Shown: one piece after another, positions 1-8,706 of the stretch
Layout of the letters: every line of letters begins with the position of its first letter
Numbering within the stretch: the stretch's first letter is position 1
From: SH-MAG3 sp036374995
GTDB taxonomy: Bacteria; Gemmatimonadota; Gemmatimonadetes; Longimicrobiales; RSA9
Direction of reading: 5' to 3'
Assembly: GCA_036374995.1 (NCBI GenBank)
Contig: DASUSS010000130.1
Location: 1-64,000 of the forward strand
DNA: 64,000 bases
Made by a program: the position numbers and the translations under genes
The notes under the pieces: generated by a model
Databases searched by the model: none
What the model saw: the letters and a program-made list of their open reading frames with translations, nothing else
What the model was told of the DNA's origin: nothing

Positions 1-1151
1 TCCTCGGTACGGACGCGGTTGCCGTCGAGGACGAGCCGGACGAGGCGCTGCTCTCTCAGTGCGCCGACGAAGAGGCTTCCGCGCCAGGCGGGGAATGCGT
101 CGCCGGTGTACCACTGCGCGCCGGACGGTGCGATGACGGGGTCCCAGTAATAGACGGGCTGCTCGAACTCGGGAGGCGCGGGCGAAGCGCCGGGGATGGG
201 TCGGCCGGAGTACTCGATGCCATAGGCCTGTGTCGGCCAGCCGTAGTTCTCGCCTTCGCGGATGAGATTGAGCTCATCGCCGCCGCGCGTACCGTGCTCG
301 ATCGCCCACAGCCGACCCTGCGGATCGAACGTCATCGCCTGCACGTTGCGATGGCCGAGCGACCAGATCTCGGGCTGCGCGTTCGCGCGATTCACGAACG
401 GGTTGTCGTCCGGCACGGTGCCATCCGGATCGATGCGGAGGATCTTGCCGAGATGGCTGTCGAGCCGCTGCGCGTAGGGCCGCATGCGTGCGTCCGAGCG
501 CTCGCCGGTGCTGATGAACAGGCTGCCATCCGGTCCGAACGCGAGCCGGGAGCCGAAGTGCAGCGTACCGTCGTACGTCGGCAGGACGCGGAAGATGACC
601 TGCACCTGTTCGACGCGGCTTCGGTCGCCGGACAGGACGCCCGTGGCGACGGCCGTGCCGTTCCCGCCGTCACGCGGCTGTGCGTAGCTCCAGTAGATTC
701 GGCGGTCGGATTCGAAGGACGGGCTGAGCGCCACGTCGAGGAGACCGCCCTGGCCTCGGGCGTCGACATCGGGGAGGCCGGCGATCGGCCGGCCCACCGC
801 GCCGCCCGCCGTGATGATGCGGAGCCGGCCCGGGCGCTCCGTGACGAGCAGCTCACCGTTCGGCAGCGGCTCGACGGCCCACGGGTGCACGAGACCCCTG
901 GCCACGACCTGGACATCGAACGCGACGTTCGAGTCGATACCGCACGCGCGCGTCTGCCCCGGAAACGCCGGCTGCTGGTCGCGCGCGTTCGGCGGGCGTG
1001 TCTCGAGGGGCGCGCAGTCGGCCGGCACGTCTGCGGCCTGCGGCGCGGTGTCGGCCGCCTGTGCCGTGCTCTGCTCCGACCGCGGCCCGCACGCGGTGAG
1101 GAGCAGGCCGATGAGAACGCCCGAACCGAACAGCCTGGACGCGGTCAGCAT
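1..1151 (-). CDS. PQQ-dependent aldose (sugar) dehydrogenase, lipoprotein, 3' end outside window
   Basis: Expected to oxidise aldose sugars with pyrroloquinoline quinone in the periplasm and feed electrons to the respiratory chain. About 383 residues are visible. The chosen ATG at 1151 gives a lipoprotein signal ending LLLTAC, with the lipid-attached Cys at residue 21. Family segments seen in order are HPWAVEPLPNGELLVTERP, GTLHFGSRLAFGPDGSLF, SLGHRNVQAMTFDP and EHGTRGGDELN, which match YliI/Asd-type soluble glucose dehydrogenases (six-bladed propeller). The reading frame is still open at base 1, so the C-terminus is missing. It lies 79 bp downstream of the copper ATPase on the same strand and may be the last gene of that transcript. 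The sugar substrate cannot be told. Confidence 0.85.
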   Translation of the reverse strand, partial: MLTASRLFGSGVLIGLLLTACGPRSEQSTAQAADTAPQAADVPADCAPLETRPPNARDQQPAFPGQTRACGIDSNVAFDVQVVARGLVHPWAVEPLPNGELLVTERPGRLRIITAGGAVGRPIAGLPDVDARGQGGLLDVALSPSFESDRRIYWSYAQPRDGGNGTAVATGVLSGDRSRVEQVQVIFRVLPTYDGTLHFGSRLAFGPDGSLFISTGERSDARMRPYAQRLDSHLGKILRIDPDGTVPDDNPFVNRANAQPEIWSLGHRNVQAMTFDPQGRLWAIEHGTRGGDELNLIREGENYGWPTQAYGIEYSGRPIPGASPAPPEFEQPVYYWDPVIAPSGAQWYTGDAFPAWRGSLFVGALREQRLVRLVLDGNRVRTE

Positions 1152-1230
1152 AGCCCCTCCCTTGCGCGGAATCCGGATCGAGAACGGATGCCGAGCGGGT
1201 TGCAAGAGCCAGTCCATGGCCGCTCCTGTT

Positions 1231-3426
1231 CTACAACTCCACGCGGCGCAGGAGCTGTGCGTTCAGCGCGACGATGATCGTGCTCGCCGACATGAAGATC
1301 GCCGCGACTGCCGGTGCGAGCAGGATGCCCTGCCCTGCCAGCACGCCGGCGGCGAGCGGGATCGCCACGATGTTGTAACCGGCCGCCCACCACAGGTTCT
1401 GGATCATCTTGCGATAGCTCGCGCGACTCAATTCCACGATGCGTGCGACATCGCGGGGGTCGCTGCGGACGAGCACGACATCGCCGGCCTCGACGGCCAC
1501 ATCGGTGCCGGCGCCGATCGCGATGCCGACGTCGGCGCTGACGAGCGCCGGGGCATCGTTCACGCCGTCACCGACCATGGCCACGCGCCGGCCCGAGGCT
1601 CTCAGCTCCTCGATCTTCTTCGCCTTGTCGCCGGGCAGCACTTCCGCAAACACGGTATCGATGCCGAGCTCGCGCGCGACGGAGTCCGCGACCGCGCGCG
1701 CGTCGCCCGTCAGCATCACGACCTGGATTCCCTGTGCGTGCAGCCGCGCGACCGCTTCCTTCGATTCGGCGCGGAGCGCGTCCGCCACGACGAACGCCGC
1801 CAGTGCGCGATCGTCCTCCACGAGGTAGACGGCGGACCGGGCGTCGCGCGCGGCCGCTTCACTGACCTGCGCCAGCTCGGGCGTGAGGTCCACGTTCAAC
1901 CTGCGGAGCAGGTTCGGTCCGCCGACCCAGAGCGTGCGGCCGCCGACCCGCGCCCGGACGCCGTGGCCGGCGATGGCCTCGAACTCCTCCGATGGCGGCA
2001 CCTCGATGCCGCGTTCGGCCGCGCTCGCGACGAGCGCGCGCGCGAGCGGGTGCTCCGAGTCCCGCTCGACGGCCGCCGCGAGACGCAGCGCCTCGTCGTC
2101 ACTGCTCCCGCCGACCGCGCGCATGGAAACGACGCGGTGCTCACCGAGCGTGAGCGTTCCCGTCTTGTCGAACACGACCGCATCCAGGCTGCGTGCCTCC
2201 TCGAGACCGCGCCGGTCGCGCACGAGCAGGCCGCTGCGCGCGCCGACCGTCGTCGAGATCGCGATCACCAGCGGGATCGCGAGACCGAGCGCGTGCGGAC
2301 AGGCGACCACGAGCGTCGAGACTACGCGCTGCACCGTGAAGGAGGCGTCGGCACCGAGCAGCAGCCACACGACGGCCGTGATCGCACCGGCCGCCACCGC
2401 CACGAGCGTCAGCGCGAACGCGGCCCGGTCGGCCAGCGCCTGCGCCCGCGAGCGCGATGTCTGCGCCTGCTCGACCAGACGCATGATCCCGGCGAGCGCC
2501 GTCTGGCCGCCCGTCTTCGTGACCTCGACGCGCAGCGAGCCCTCGCCGTTCAACGTGCCGGCGATGACCTCATCGCCCTCTCGCTTGCGCACCGGACGCG
2601 ACTCGCCCGTGATCATCGCCTCGTTCAGCGAGCTCGTGCCGCTGCGCACGACGCCGTCGGCCGGCACGCCACCGCCGGGCCGGATCAGGATCAGGTCACC
2701 GGCGCGAAGCGCATCGAGCGGAACCGTCTCCGTGCCATCGCCCGCGATCCGCTCCGCCGTCGCAGGCAGCAGCTTCGCCAGCTCGCGCAGCGCACCGCGC
2801 GCCTGGAAGATCGAGCGCATCTCGATCCAGTGGCCGAGCAGCATCACCGACACGAGCGTCGCCAGCTCCTCCCACAGCGGCGTACCGGGAAAGCCGAGCG
2901 TCACCGCCGCGCTGAAGACGAACGCCACCGTGATCGCGAGCGAGATCAGCGTCATCATCCCGGGCAGCCGATTCCGCAGCTCGCCTATCGCGCCCTCGAG
3001 GAAAACGCGCCCGCCGTACAGGAAGACGGCGGTTCCGAATACGGGCGCAATCCAGCGCGAACCCGGAAACGCCGGCGCATGCCAGCCGGTGAGCTGCGCC
3101 AGCATGTGCCCCCACAGCACCGTGGGGATGGTCAGCGCGAGTGTGATCCAGAACCGGTCACGGAACATCTCCACGCTGTGACCCGCGTGCTTGTCGTGTC
3201 CGGCGGCATGCGCGTCATGAGCCGCATGGGCATCGTGCGGCGCGCGGTCGTGCTCGTCATGCGCATGGTGCGCCTCGTGGGACCCATGCGCGGCATGGGA
3301 ACCATGCGCATCATGAGCCGCATGGGAGCCATGCGCGTCATGAGCGGCATGGGCATCGTGCGGCGTGGGGTCATGCCCGTCGTGAGCCGACTCGGGATCT
3401 CCGTGTACTGCCTGCTTCCTTGCCAT
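1231..3426 (-). CDS. copB: Heavy-metal (copper/silver) P1B-type ATPase with His-rich N-terminus, CopB-like
   Basis: A P-type ATPase that pumps copper or silver ions out across the inner membrane. It has 731 residues. Residues 8 to 87 are an unusually His-rich tail built of imperfect AHDAHGSH-like repeats instead of a CxxC metal domain. The transmembrane metal motif is CPH (about residue 376), typical of the CopB (P1B-3) branch. Other hallmarks are DKTGTLT with the phosphorylated Asp (about 419), SEHPLA (about 457) and GDGVNDAP (about 619). The ATG follows the stop codon of the upstream barrel gene by one base (TGAaATG), so translation is probably coupled. CPH plus a His-rich tail favours Cu(II)/Ag over zinc, but the metal is inferred. 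Confidence 0.93.
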   Translation of the reverse strand: MARKQAVHGDPESAHDGHDPTPHDAHAAHDAHGSHAAHDAHGSHAAHGSHEAHHAHDEHDRAPHDAHAAHDAHAAGHDKHAGHSVEMFRDRFWITLALTIPTVLWGHMLAQLTGWHAPAFPGSRWIAPVFGTAVFLYGGRVFLEGAIGELRNRLPGMMTLISLAITVAFVFSAAVTLGFPGTPLWEELATLVSVMLLGHWIEMRSIFQARGALRELAKLLPATAERIAGDGTETVPLDALRAGDLILIRPGGGVPADGVVRSGTSSLNEAMITGESRPVRKREGDEVIAGTLNGEGSLRVEVTKTGGQTALAGIMRLVEQAQTSRSRAQALADRAAFALTLVAVAAGAITAVVWLLLGADASFTVQRVVSTLVVACPHALGLAIPLVIAISTTVGARSGLLVRDRRGLEEARSLDAVVFDKTGTLTLGEHRVVSMRAVGGSSDDEALRLAAAVERDSEHPLARALVASAAERGIEVPPSEEFEAIAGHGVRARVGGRTLWVGGPNLLRRLNVDLTPELAQVSEAAARDARSAVYLVEDDRALAAFVVADALRAESKEAVARLHAQGIQVVMLTGDARAVADSVARELGIDTVFAEVLPGDKAKKIEELRASGRRVAMVGDGVNDAPALVSADVGIAIGAGTDVAVEAGDVVLVRSDPRDVARIVELSRASYRKMIQNLWWAAGYNIVAIPLAAGVLAGQGILLAPAVAAIFMSASTIIVALNAQLLRRVEL
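3180..3405 (-). repeat. Coding repeat for the His-rich tail of the copper ATPase
   Basis: Short imperfect DNA repeats (catgrgcrnatga-like units) encode the histidine-rich AHDAHGSH repeats at the N-terminus of the ATPase. The units vary and are contiguous, with no spacers. Such a tract can expand or shrink by slippage, so tail length may differ between strains. Confidence 0.75.
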
Positions 3427-3427
3427 T

Positions 3428-4768
3428 TCAGTGGTGCTCCGCGTGCGGAGCCGTGTGCGGCGCCGCGGATCGACCGGCGTCGTGCATCACGGTCATGGCA
3501 TCGAGCACGCCGTAGGATCCCATGCGCATCGGATCGCCGCCGAAGAAGAGCCTGAAGCCGGCCGTGAGACCCCAGATGCTGCGGCGGCCGAACAGGTCAC
3601 GCGGGTCGATGCCGCCGCGATCCGCCCGGACGAGATGATGCTGAAGCTCGACGAACGGCCGCACGCTCACCGGATAACCCGTCAGCTCGTAGCCGTAGCC
3701 CGCCGTGTTGATGAGCCAGCGCGTCGACCCGATCGCGTGGGTGTCATGGTCATAGCGGAAGAAGCCGGACGTCCCCGGGGCGCCCTCCCGCGCGTACTCC
3801 GGCCGCGTCGCGTATTCCACCCGATAGTACGGCTGATGACCGGCCCGGCTCAGCCGCGCCTCGCCCAGCACCGAGAAATAACCGTCCCCGTCCTCCGGCC
3901 TGCTCAGCGAAGCCTCCACCAGGCCGTAGACGGCACCGGACGACAGCATCCGCTCGTGACGCACCGTCGCGTTGAACAGGCTCGTGATCTCCGGTTCGTC
4001 CTCGTGCACCTCGCGCACGCGGCCATACGAGAGCGCGGCCTCCCACGGCGTCATCGGACCGCTGCCACCGAAACGGCGCACCACCCGCGCCGACCACGAG
4101 TCGGCGAAGCTCTCGATGTTCGACAGGTCGTACGGGCCCTCCGGCTCCGCCCCGCCGAACACACCGGCCTCGATGCTCCAGCCGCCGCGCACGTACGCGC
4201 CGTTCACGGTCCAGCGCTCCAGGATCTGTGACAGGTGATGGTTCGTCGGGTACTTCACGCCCGGCCGCGACATCGGGTCGTCCGTGCCGTACGGCGCAAA
4301 GCCCTTGCCCGCCGACACCGAGAGCGCGCCGCCGCCCACATTCCACACATTCACGCTGAGCATCAGCTCGTGCAGCAGCGTGTGCGGGTGACGGCGGTCC
4401 AGGAAACCCTCACCCCAGCCGCCGAACGTCAGCTCGCCGTCGTCCAGCGTGAGCGCCTCGGCATTCAGAGTAGTGCGCAGCACCACGCGCGAGCCGGGAC
4501 TCTCGATGTTGAACATCACCGCGGGCTGCGTCAGGTACGGCTCCGTATCCTCCAGCGCACTGCCATCCGAGGCTCCGGGCGATGTCGTGACGATCGGGAA
4601 CGCCTGCGCCATCCCCATCGCCCGCCAGCCGCCTCCCAGCGATTGCATCCACATGCGGTCCGCACCAACCGCATGGTCCATCTGCGCGCTCAGCGCGGCC
4701 GAGCCCGCAACACTCCAGACAAACGCCGCTCCCGCAACCACAGCCGGGCGCTTCATTACTCTCCGCAC
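3428..4768 (-). CDS. Putative outer-membrane beta-barrel protein of the copper operon, His-rich C-terminus
   Basis: Function unknown. The GTG start at 4768 is chosen because AGGAGG lies seven bases upstream; an ATG four codons later is the alternative. The N-terminus is a signal peptide (VRRVMKRPAVVAGAAF, cleavage near SAALSAQ). The rest is rich in alternating aromatic and polar residues typical of a barrel, for example GELTFGGWGEGFLDRRHP and YYRVEYATRPEY, and ends in HTAPHAEHH. It sits between a small secreted protein and the CopB ATPase, so a role in moving or sensing copper at the outer membrane is reasonable but inferred. About 446 residues; no CopB/PcoB outer-membrane signature was recognised with certainty. 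Confidence 0.75.
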   Translation of the reverse strand: MRRVMKRPAVVAGAAFVWSVAGSAALSAQMDHAVGADRMWMQSLGGGWRAMGMAQAFPIVTTSPGASDGSALEDTEPYLTQPAVMFNIESPGSRVVLRTTLNAEALTLDDGELTFGGWGEGFLDRRHPHTLLHELMLSVNVWNVGGGALSVSAGKGFAPYGTDDPMSRPGVKYPTNHHLSQILERWTVNGAYVRGGWSIEAGVFGGAEPEGPYDLSNIESFADSWSARVVRRFGGSGPMTPWEAALSYGRVREVHEDEPEITSLFNATVRHERMLSSGAVYGLVEASLSRPEDGDGYFSVLGEARLSRAGHQPYYRVEYATRPEYAREGAPGTSGFFRYDHDTHAIGSTRWLINTAGYGYELTGYPVSVRPFVELQHHLVRADRGGIDPRDLFGRRSIWGLTAGFRLFFGGDPMRMGSYGVLDAMTVMHDAGRSAAPHTAPHAEHH

Positions 4769-4830
4769 GATCGAGCCTCCTGATCCGATGTTCGCGGGCC
4801 CGCCGGACTTCGGCGAACCGGTGCTCTCGC

Positions 4831-5184
4831 TCAGATCAGGAAGGGCCGTGGAGGGGGTGGCTCGCAGGTGAGAACCGCCGAGGTGTATCGGGGAGCCGGA
4901 ACGGTCCCGGCCGGGTCGAACGCGAATCGGTCCACCGTCGACGGGTCGAGCATCATCGCCGGCGCCGCCGCAGAGCACATCAGTACGGCGCACTCGATCG
5001 CACCGCCATGCTCCCGACCCGCCGACCCGCTCGGTTCCGCAGACCCGTGGTGGTCATGGGCGGCCAGCTCGACCGCTGCGTCCGCCCGTTCGTCCGCCGG
5101 CATCGGGCAGCTCGACGCCGCCGCCTGCGCGGTGGCGAGCGACAGCGCGAGTACCAGCGATATCCACCTTCGAACCGTGCGCAT
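4831..5184 (-). CDS. Small secreted Cys/His/Met protein, first gene of the copper operon
   Basis: A 117-residue exported protein of unknown family. The ATG at 5184 has GGAAGGG just upstream. The N-terminus MRTVRRWISLVLALSLATA is a clear signal peptide. The mature part holds possible metal ligands: SSCPMP, AHDHHG, REHGG and CAVLMC. As first gene behind a copper-type promoter and ahead of a barrel protein and CopB ATPase, it may bind copper in the periplasm. This is inferred from composition and place only. The last residues are Pro-rich (CEPPPPRP). Confidence 0.65.
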   Translation of the reverse strand: MRTVRRWISLVLALSLATAQAAASSCPMPADERADAAVELAAHDHHGSAEPSGSAGREHGGAIECAVLMCSAAAPAMMLDPSTVDRFAFDPAGTVPAPRYTSAVLTCEPPPPRPFLI

Positions 5185-5239
5185 CCGTACACCCTTCCAG
5201 AGCCGCCCGTCCGGCCCGGGAAATTCCGGGCCGGCCGCC

Positions 5240-5268
5240 ATGATACATAGGGGTGGGGGGTATGTCAA
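5240..5268 (-). promoter_or_regulatory. Promoter with CsoR-like G/C-tract operator in the spacer
   Basis: Read on the minus strand, TTGACA (5263-5268) and TATCAT (5240-5245) are 17 bp apart, a near-perfect sigma-70 promoter. The spacer holds CCCCCCACCCC flanked by ACATA and TATGT, a 5-bp inverted repeat around a G/C tract. CsoR/RcnR-family repressors bind such tracts flanked by A/T inverted repeats. The first ATG is 56 bases downstream of the -10 box. Promoter call strong; the CsoR assignment is inference, and no csoR gene is in the window. Confidence 0.75.
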
Positions 5269-5280
5269 GGCCGTCGTGGC

Positions 5281-6180
5281 TCACGGTGGCACGACCAGGA
5301 CACTGCACTCCGCGCCACGCACCACCTTGTCGGCCACGCTGCCGAGCAGGAGCCGATCGAGGCCGCGGCGGCCGTGAGTGCCGATGGCGATGAGGTCCGC
5401 GCGGGCGTCGCCGGCGAACGCGAGGATGGCGCGTGCGGGAGTCGGGTCGAAGCGGACGGCGGTCTCGACGTCGTCGGTGCCGAGCGCGCGTGCGTGCCGG
5501 TCGAGCAGGCGTTCCGCGGCGGCGCGCTCCCGATCGGGATCGATGCCGGGCATGATGATGGCGCCCGGGACGCCCTGCCCGATGATGGTGTAGCCGGGCG
5601 GGACGATGCGCAGCAGGGCGTAGTGCGGGTGCAGCGCGGTGGTGATGCGGCCGGTGGCGCGCACGAGTTTCTCCGCGGTCTCGTCGGCGGCGAGTGCGAG
5701 GACGACGCGGCCGATGGGCGCGTCGGCGTGCTGGAGGGCGGAGGGCGGCGCGAGCAGCAGGGGGAGGGTGCTGGTGCGCAGGAGTGCATCGGCGACGCTC
5801 CCGAACCACATGCGGCTGAAGCCACCGCGTCCGTGAGTGGTCATCACGAGGAGGGCGGCCTTCTGATGAGCCGCGTACTCGAGCAGCCGGGCGGCGGTGG
5901 CGCGTGGTGAGGGCGTCGGCTGGAGCAGGTCGGGCGTTTCCTCGGGGATGAGCGCGGTACCGACGCTGGCGCCGGCGGTCGCGATGCGATCGCGAACCGC
6001 TTCGAGGTATGTGCGGGCGTCGTCGGCCTCGGCGGCGTCCTCGGAGGCGGCGGGCGTCATGCGGCGAACGTGCACGAGGTGGATTTCTGCGCCCATTGCG
6101 CGCCCGATCGTGGTGGCGAGCGGCAGCGCGGCTTCGGCGAGGTCGGAGCCGTCGAGGGGCACGACGATGGTATCAGGCAT
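5281..6180 (-). CDS. Universal stress protein, two tandem UspA domains
   Basis: A 299-residue tandem-domain Usp, a cytoplasmic ATP-binding stress protein. The ATG at 6180 (MPDTIVVPLDGSDLAEAALP) matches the usual Usp start. Each domain keeps the nucleotide loop: TTHGRGGFSRMWFGSVAD (domain 1) and GTHGRRGLDRLLLGSVAD (domain 2). It is last in a four-gene operon, and its start overlaps the stop of the site-2 protease gene by 8 bases, so the two are translationally coupled. In M. tuberculosis a Usp pair (Rv2623/Rv2624c) likewise sits next to the Rip3 site-2 protease (Rv2625c). Confidence 0.95.
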   Translation of the reverse strand: MPDTIVVPLDGSDLAEAALPLATTIGRAMGAEIHLVHVRRMTPAASEDAAEADDARTYLEAVRDRIATAGASVGTALIPEETPDLLQPTPSPRATAARLLEYAAHQKAALLVMTTHGRGGFSRMWFGSVADALLRTSTLPLLLAPPSALQHADAPIGRVVLALAADETAEKLVRATGRITTALHPHYALLRIVPPGYTIIGQGVPGAIIMPGIDPDRERAAAERLLDRHARALGTDDVETAVRFDPTPARAILAFAGDARADLIAIGTHGRRGLDRLLLGSVADKVVRGAECSVLVVPP

Positions 6181-7318
6181 TGACGGACTTCCCGGTGATC
6201 TCTGCGCGGAGCCGCGCACGCTCGATCCAGCGTGCGACGTCGGTCTGTGAGATGATGCCGAGCAGTCGATCGCCGTCGGTCACGAGCACGCGTCCGATCC
6301 GCGCCTCGCTCATCTTCTCCATTGCGCGATTCATGCTGTCGTTCGGTCCGACCGTGATCGCATCGGAGAGCGGGACCATCGCCTCTTCGACGGTTCGCGT
6401 GCTCCATTCATCCTTCGGCACGGCGCGAACGCGGTCGAGCGTGATCAGGCCGACCGGACGGGCGGCATCGACGACGGGATAGCTGTGATGCCGCCCCTTG
6501 AGCACGTATTCCTCGAGGAACCGCTGGAGTGTCTGCGCCGGTGGGATGGTTTCCGGGTTCGCCGTCATCGTCTGGCGTGCGGTGACGCCCTCGAACGAGC
6601 TGCGGAGGACGTGCTGCACGTAACTGGACTCGGCGGCCATGCGGACGAACCAGCCGATGAAGACGAGCCAGAGGCCGCCGATCGGATTGCCGCCGAACAT
6701 GTTGAGCAGGCCGAGCACCATGAGCACGTAGCCGAACACCTTGCCGCCGTTGGAGGCCACGCGGGTGGCGCGGCGCAGGTCGCCGGTGCGCTTCCAGACG
6801 AGGGCACGGAACAGCCGGCCACCGTCGAGCGGGAAGCCCGGCAGCAGATTGAACACGGCCAGGATCAGATTGATCACGGCGAGATAGGACGCGACCTCCG
6901 TGACGGTGGCGGGGAGGCCGAGCCGGGTGCCGGCCCAGGCGATGATCCAGAACAGTCCGGCGATGATCAGGCTGGAGAGCGGCCCGACGGCCGTGATGAT
7001 GAATTCGTCACCGGGGGTCTCGAACTCCTCTCCCGTGCGCGCCATACCGCCGAAGATGAAGAGCGTGATGCTGTGCACGGGGATGTCGCGCGAGCGGGCG
7101 ACGAGCGAATGGGACAGCTCGTGTGCGAGCAGGGACGCGAAGAACAGCAGCGTGCCCGCGGTGCCCATGAGGATATAGGTGAGCGGCGACTGGTCCGGGA
7201 GCGAGAGCGGAAAGACGTTCGTCGTGAACGTCCAGAGGATGAGCGCGAAGATGACGAACCAGGAGTAATCGATCCTGATCTCGATGCCGAAGATGGTGCC
7301 GAGCCGGAAACCGCGCAT
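6173..7318 (-). CDS. Site-2 protease (M50) with two C-terminal CBS domains, Rip3-like
   Basis: An intramembrane zinc metalloprotease of 381 residues. The HELSH zinc motif and the second motif NLLPGFPLDGGR (metal-ligand Asp) lie in a multi-helix membrane core covering about residues 1-230. Two CBS domains follow (about 240-370), with MVPLSDAITVGPNDSM and LLGIISQTDVARW. CBS domains usually sense adenine nucleotides, so cleavage may be tied to energy state. The architecture and length match M. tuberculosis Rip3 (Rv2625c). The ATG at 7318 lies one base after the GGDEF gene stop, with GGAG upstream. The substrate, perhaps an anti-sigma factor, is unknown. Confidence 0.93.
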   Translation of the reverse strand: MRGFRLGTIFGIEIRIDYSWFVIFALILWTFTTNVFPLSLPDQSPLTYILMGTAGTLLFFASLLAHELSHSLVARSRDIPVHSITLFIFGGMARTGEEFETPGDEFIITAVGPLSSLIIAGLFWIIAWAGTRLGLPATVTEVASYLAVINLILAVFNLLPGFPLDGGRLFRALVWKRTGDLRRATRVASNGGKVFGYVLMVLGLLNMFGGNPIGGLWLVFIGWFVRMAAESSYVQHVLRSSFEGVTARQTMTANPETIPPAQTLQRFLEEYVLKGRHHSYPVVDAARPVGLITLDRVRAVPKDEWSTRTVEEAMVPLSDAITVGPNDSMNRAMEKMSEARIGRVLVTDGDRLLGIISQTDVARWIERARLRAEITGKSVNA

Positions 7319-7319
7319 G

Positions 7320-8087
7320 TCACACTCCGGATATGAGGCGGCCGCCTGCAACCGCGATGATCGTGCGATTCCTTCCCTCTGCCTTCGCCCTGTACAGGGC
7401 GGAGTCCGCGGCGCCGTAGAGCTCCAGCGCGCTGAGGCCCGGCAGCTCGACCGTGCTGGCGACACCGGCCGAGGCCGTGACGCGCACGGTGCGGCCGGCC
7501 GGTCCGGGCAGCCTCGTCTCGGCCGCCGCGACCGCGGCGCGGACGCGTTCCACCGCCTCGAGCGCGTCGTCCGTGCTGCTGCCCGGCAACAGCAGGGCAA
7601 ACTCCTCGCCGCCGACGCGGGCCGCGGTCTCGGCCTGGCGGGTCACGGCTTCGATCTCGCGCGCCACACCGGCGAGGACATCATCTCCGACCAGGTGTCC
7701 GTAGCGGTCGTTGACGTCCTTGAAGTGATCGATGTCGAGAACGGCGACGGCGAGCGGCTCTCCCGTGCGCGCGCGTTCCGCCTGCTCCTCCTCCAGGCGC
7801 GCGTGAAAGTACCGTGCATTCCGCAGGCCGGTGAGCGGATCGGTGACGGCGAGCTCCTCGAGGCGGCGGTTGCTCGCGAGAATGCGGTCCTCGCGCTGGC
7901 CGAGCAGCAGGCCGAAGAAACCGAGGACGAGCATCGTGCCGACGAGCATGTAGACGTAGACGCCGGTAGCGGAAGTCAGCTGGACGGTGGGCGACGCTCC
8001 GCGCAGCGTCTGGATGATCAGCCAGCCGAGCGGGGCGCCGACGGCGAGGGCCAGGCCCTGGAGCGCTCGCCAGGTCGCGCGTCTCAT
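7320..8087 (-). CDS. Membrane-anchored GGDEF diguanylate cyclase (GGEEF)
   Basis: Makes the second messenger cyclic di-GMP from GTP. 255 residues: two membrane helices (about 5-25 and 32-58), then a GGDEF domain beginning RRLEELAVTDPLTGLRN. The active-site signature is GGEEF, normally active. The inhibitory I-site position five residues before it reads RQAE, not RxxD, so product inhibition may be weak. The ATG at 8087 overlaps the stop of the phosphatidyltransferase gene (ATGA). There is no sensory domain beyond the membrane helices. Being cotranscribed with a phospholipid enzyme, a site-2 protease and a Usp suggests a membrane-stress module. Confidence 0.92.
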   Translation of the reverse strand: MRRATWRALQGLALAVGAPLGWLIIQTLRGASPTVQLTSATGVYVYMLVGTMLVLGFFGLLLGQREDRILASNRRLEELAVTDPLTGLRNARYFHARLEEEQAERARTGEPLAVAVLDIDHFKDVNDRYGHLVGDDVLAGVAREIEAVTRQAETAARVGGEEFALLLPGSSTDDALEAVERVRAAVAAAETRLPGPAGRTVRVTASAGVASTVELPGLSALELYGAADSALYRAKAEGRNRTIIAVAGGRLISGV

Positions 8088-8581
8088 CGCCGTGCCGCGC
8101 GTACGTAGTCCTGAAGCGCGAAGGCCCCGGCGATGGCGACCGGCACGGCGATCCACAGTGCGCTCGCGGGCCAGATGAGGATGGCGCCGATGGCGCCGAA
8201 CTGCATCCATGTCACGATCTTGCCGGCGGTGCGCGCACGCATGCGGACATCGAGTCGGCGCACCGCGACGACGAGCGCACCCAGCGCAACGCCGATGTCG
8301 CGCACGAGCAGCAGCGGCAGGGCGGTGAGAGGCAGACTGCCCTCGACGACGAGCGTCACGAGGGCCACGAGCATGAACATCTTGTCGGCGACGGGATCGA
8401 GAAGCTCCCCGGCGCGCGTCACCTGAGCCGTACTCCGCGCGACCCGGCCATCGACCCAGTCGCTGGCCGCAGCCACGAGCACCACGGCCGCGCGTCCGAG
8501 CACGTCATCGAACATCGGGAACAGCGCGGCGAGAGGAAGGCGGATCGCGCTCAGCAGATTCGGGATGTTGTTGGCAGTCAT
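8084..8581 (-). CDS. CDP-alcohol phosphatidyltransferase (PgsA-like)
   Basis: Integral membrane enzyme that transfers a phosphatidyl group from CDP-diacylglycerol to an alcohol such as glycerol-3-phosphate. The full family signature DG(x2)AR(x8)G(x3)D(x3)D is present as DGRVARSTAQVTRAGELLDPVAD, read in pieces from about residue 45. Length is 165 residues, slightly short for PgsA. I chose ATG 8581 (MTANNIPNLLSAIRL) because relatives start at NIPN; an ATG at 8617 with a distant AAGGAG is possible. It heads the operon with GGDEF, site-2 protease and Usp genes. A second, housekeeping pgsA may lie elsewhere. Confidence 0.88.
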   Translation of the reverse strand: MTANNIPNLLSAIRLPLAALFPMFDDVLGRAAVVLVAAASDWVDGRVARSTAQVTRAGELLDPVADKMFMLVALVTLVVEGSLPLTALPLLLVRDIGVALGALVVAVRRLDVRMRARTAGKIVTWMQFGAIGAILIWPASALWIAVPVAIAGAFALQDYVRAARR

Positions 8582-8706
8582 CGCAGTTTCCGCCGGCGCG
8601 ACCCGTGACGAGCTCATGGCATGCGCCCGACTCCTTGTGCAGCGGAACGTATCATCGTAATCCTCAGTGTGCATACGGAAGGCCGGGTGGCCGTACGGAA
8701 GGGGAG

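Noticed and set aside
3180..3405. CRISPR-like short repeats
   Set aside because: Contiguous imperfect units without spacers that encode the His-rich tail of the ATPase.
811..3555. Very long open frame on the plus strand across the PQQ dehydrogenase and CopB genes
   Set aside because: Arg/Ala/His-rich, no family sequence; it is the antisense shadow of genes with clear motifs.
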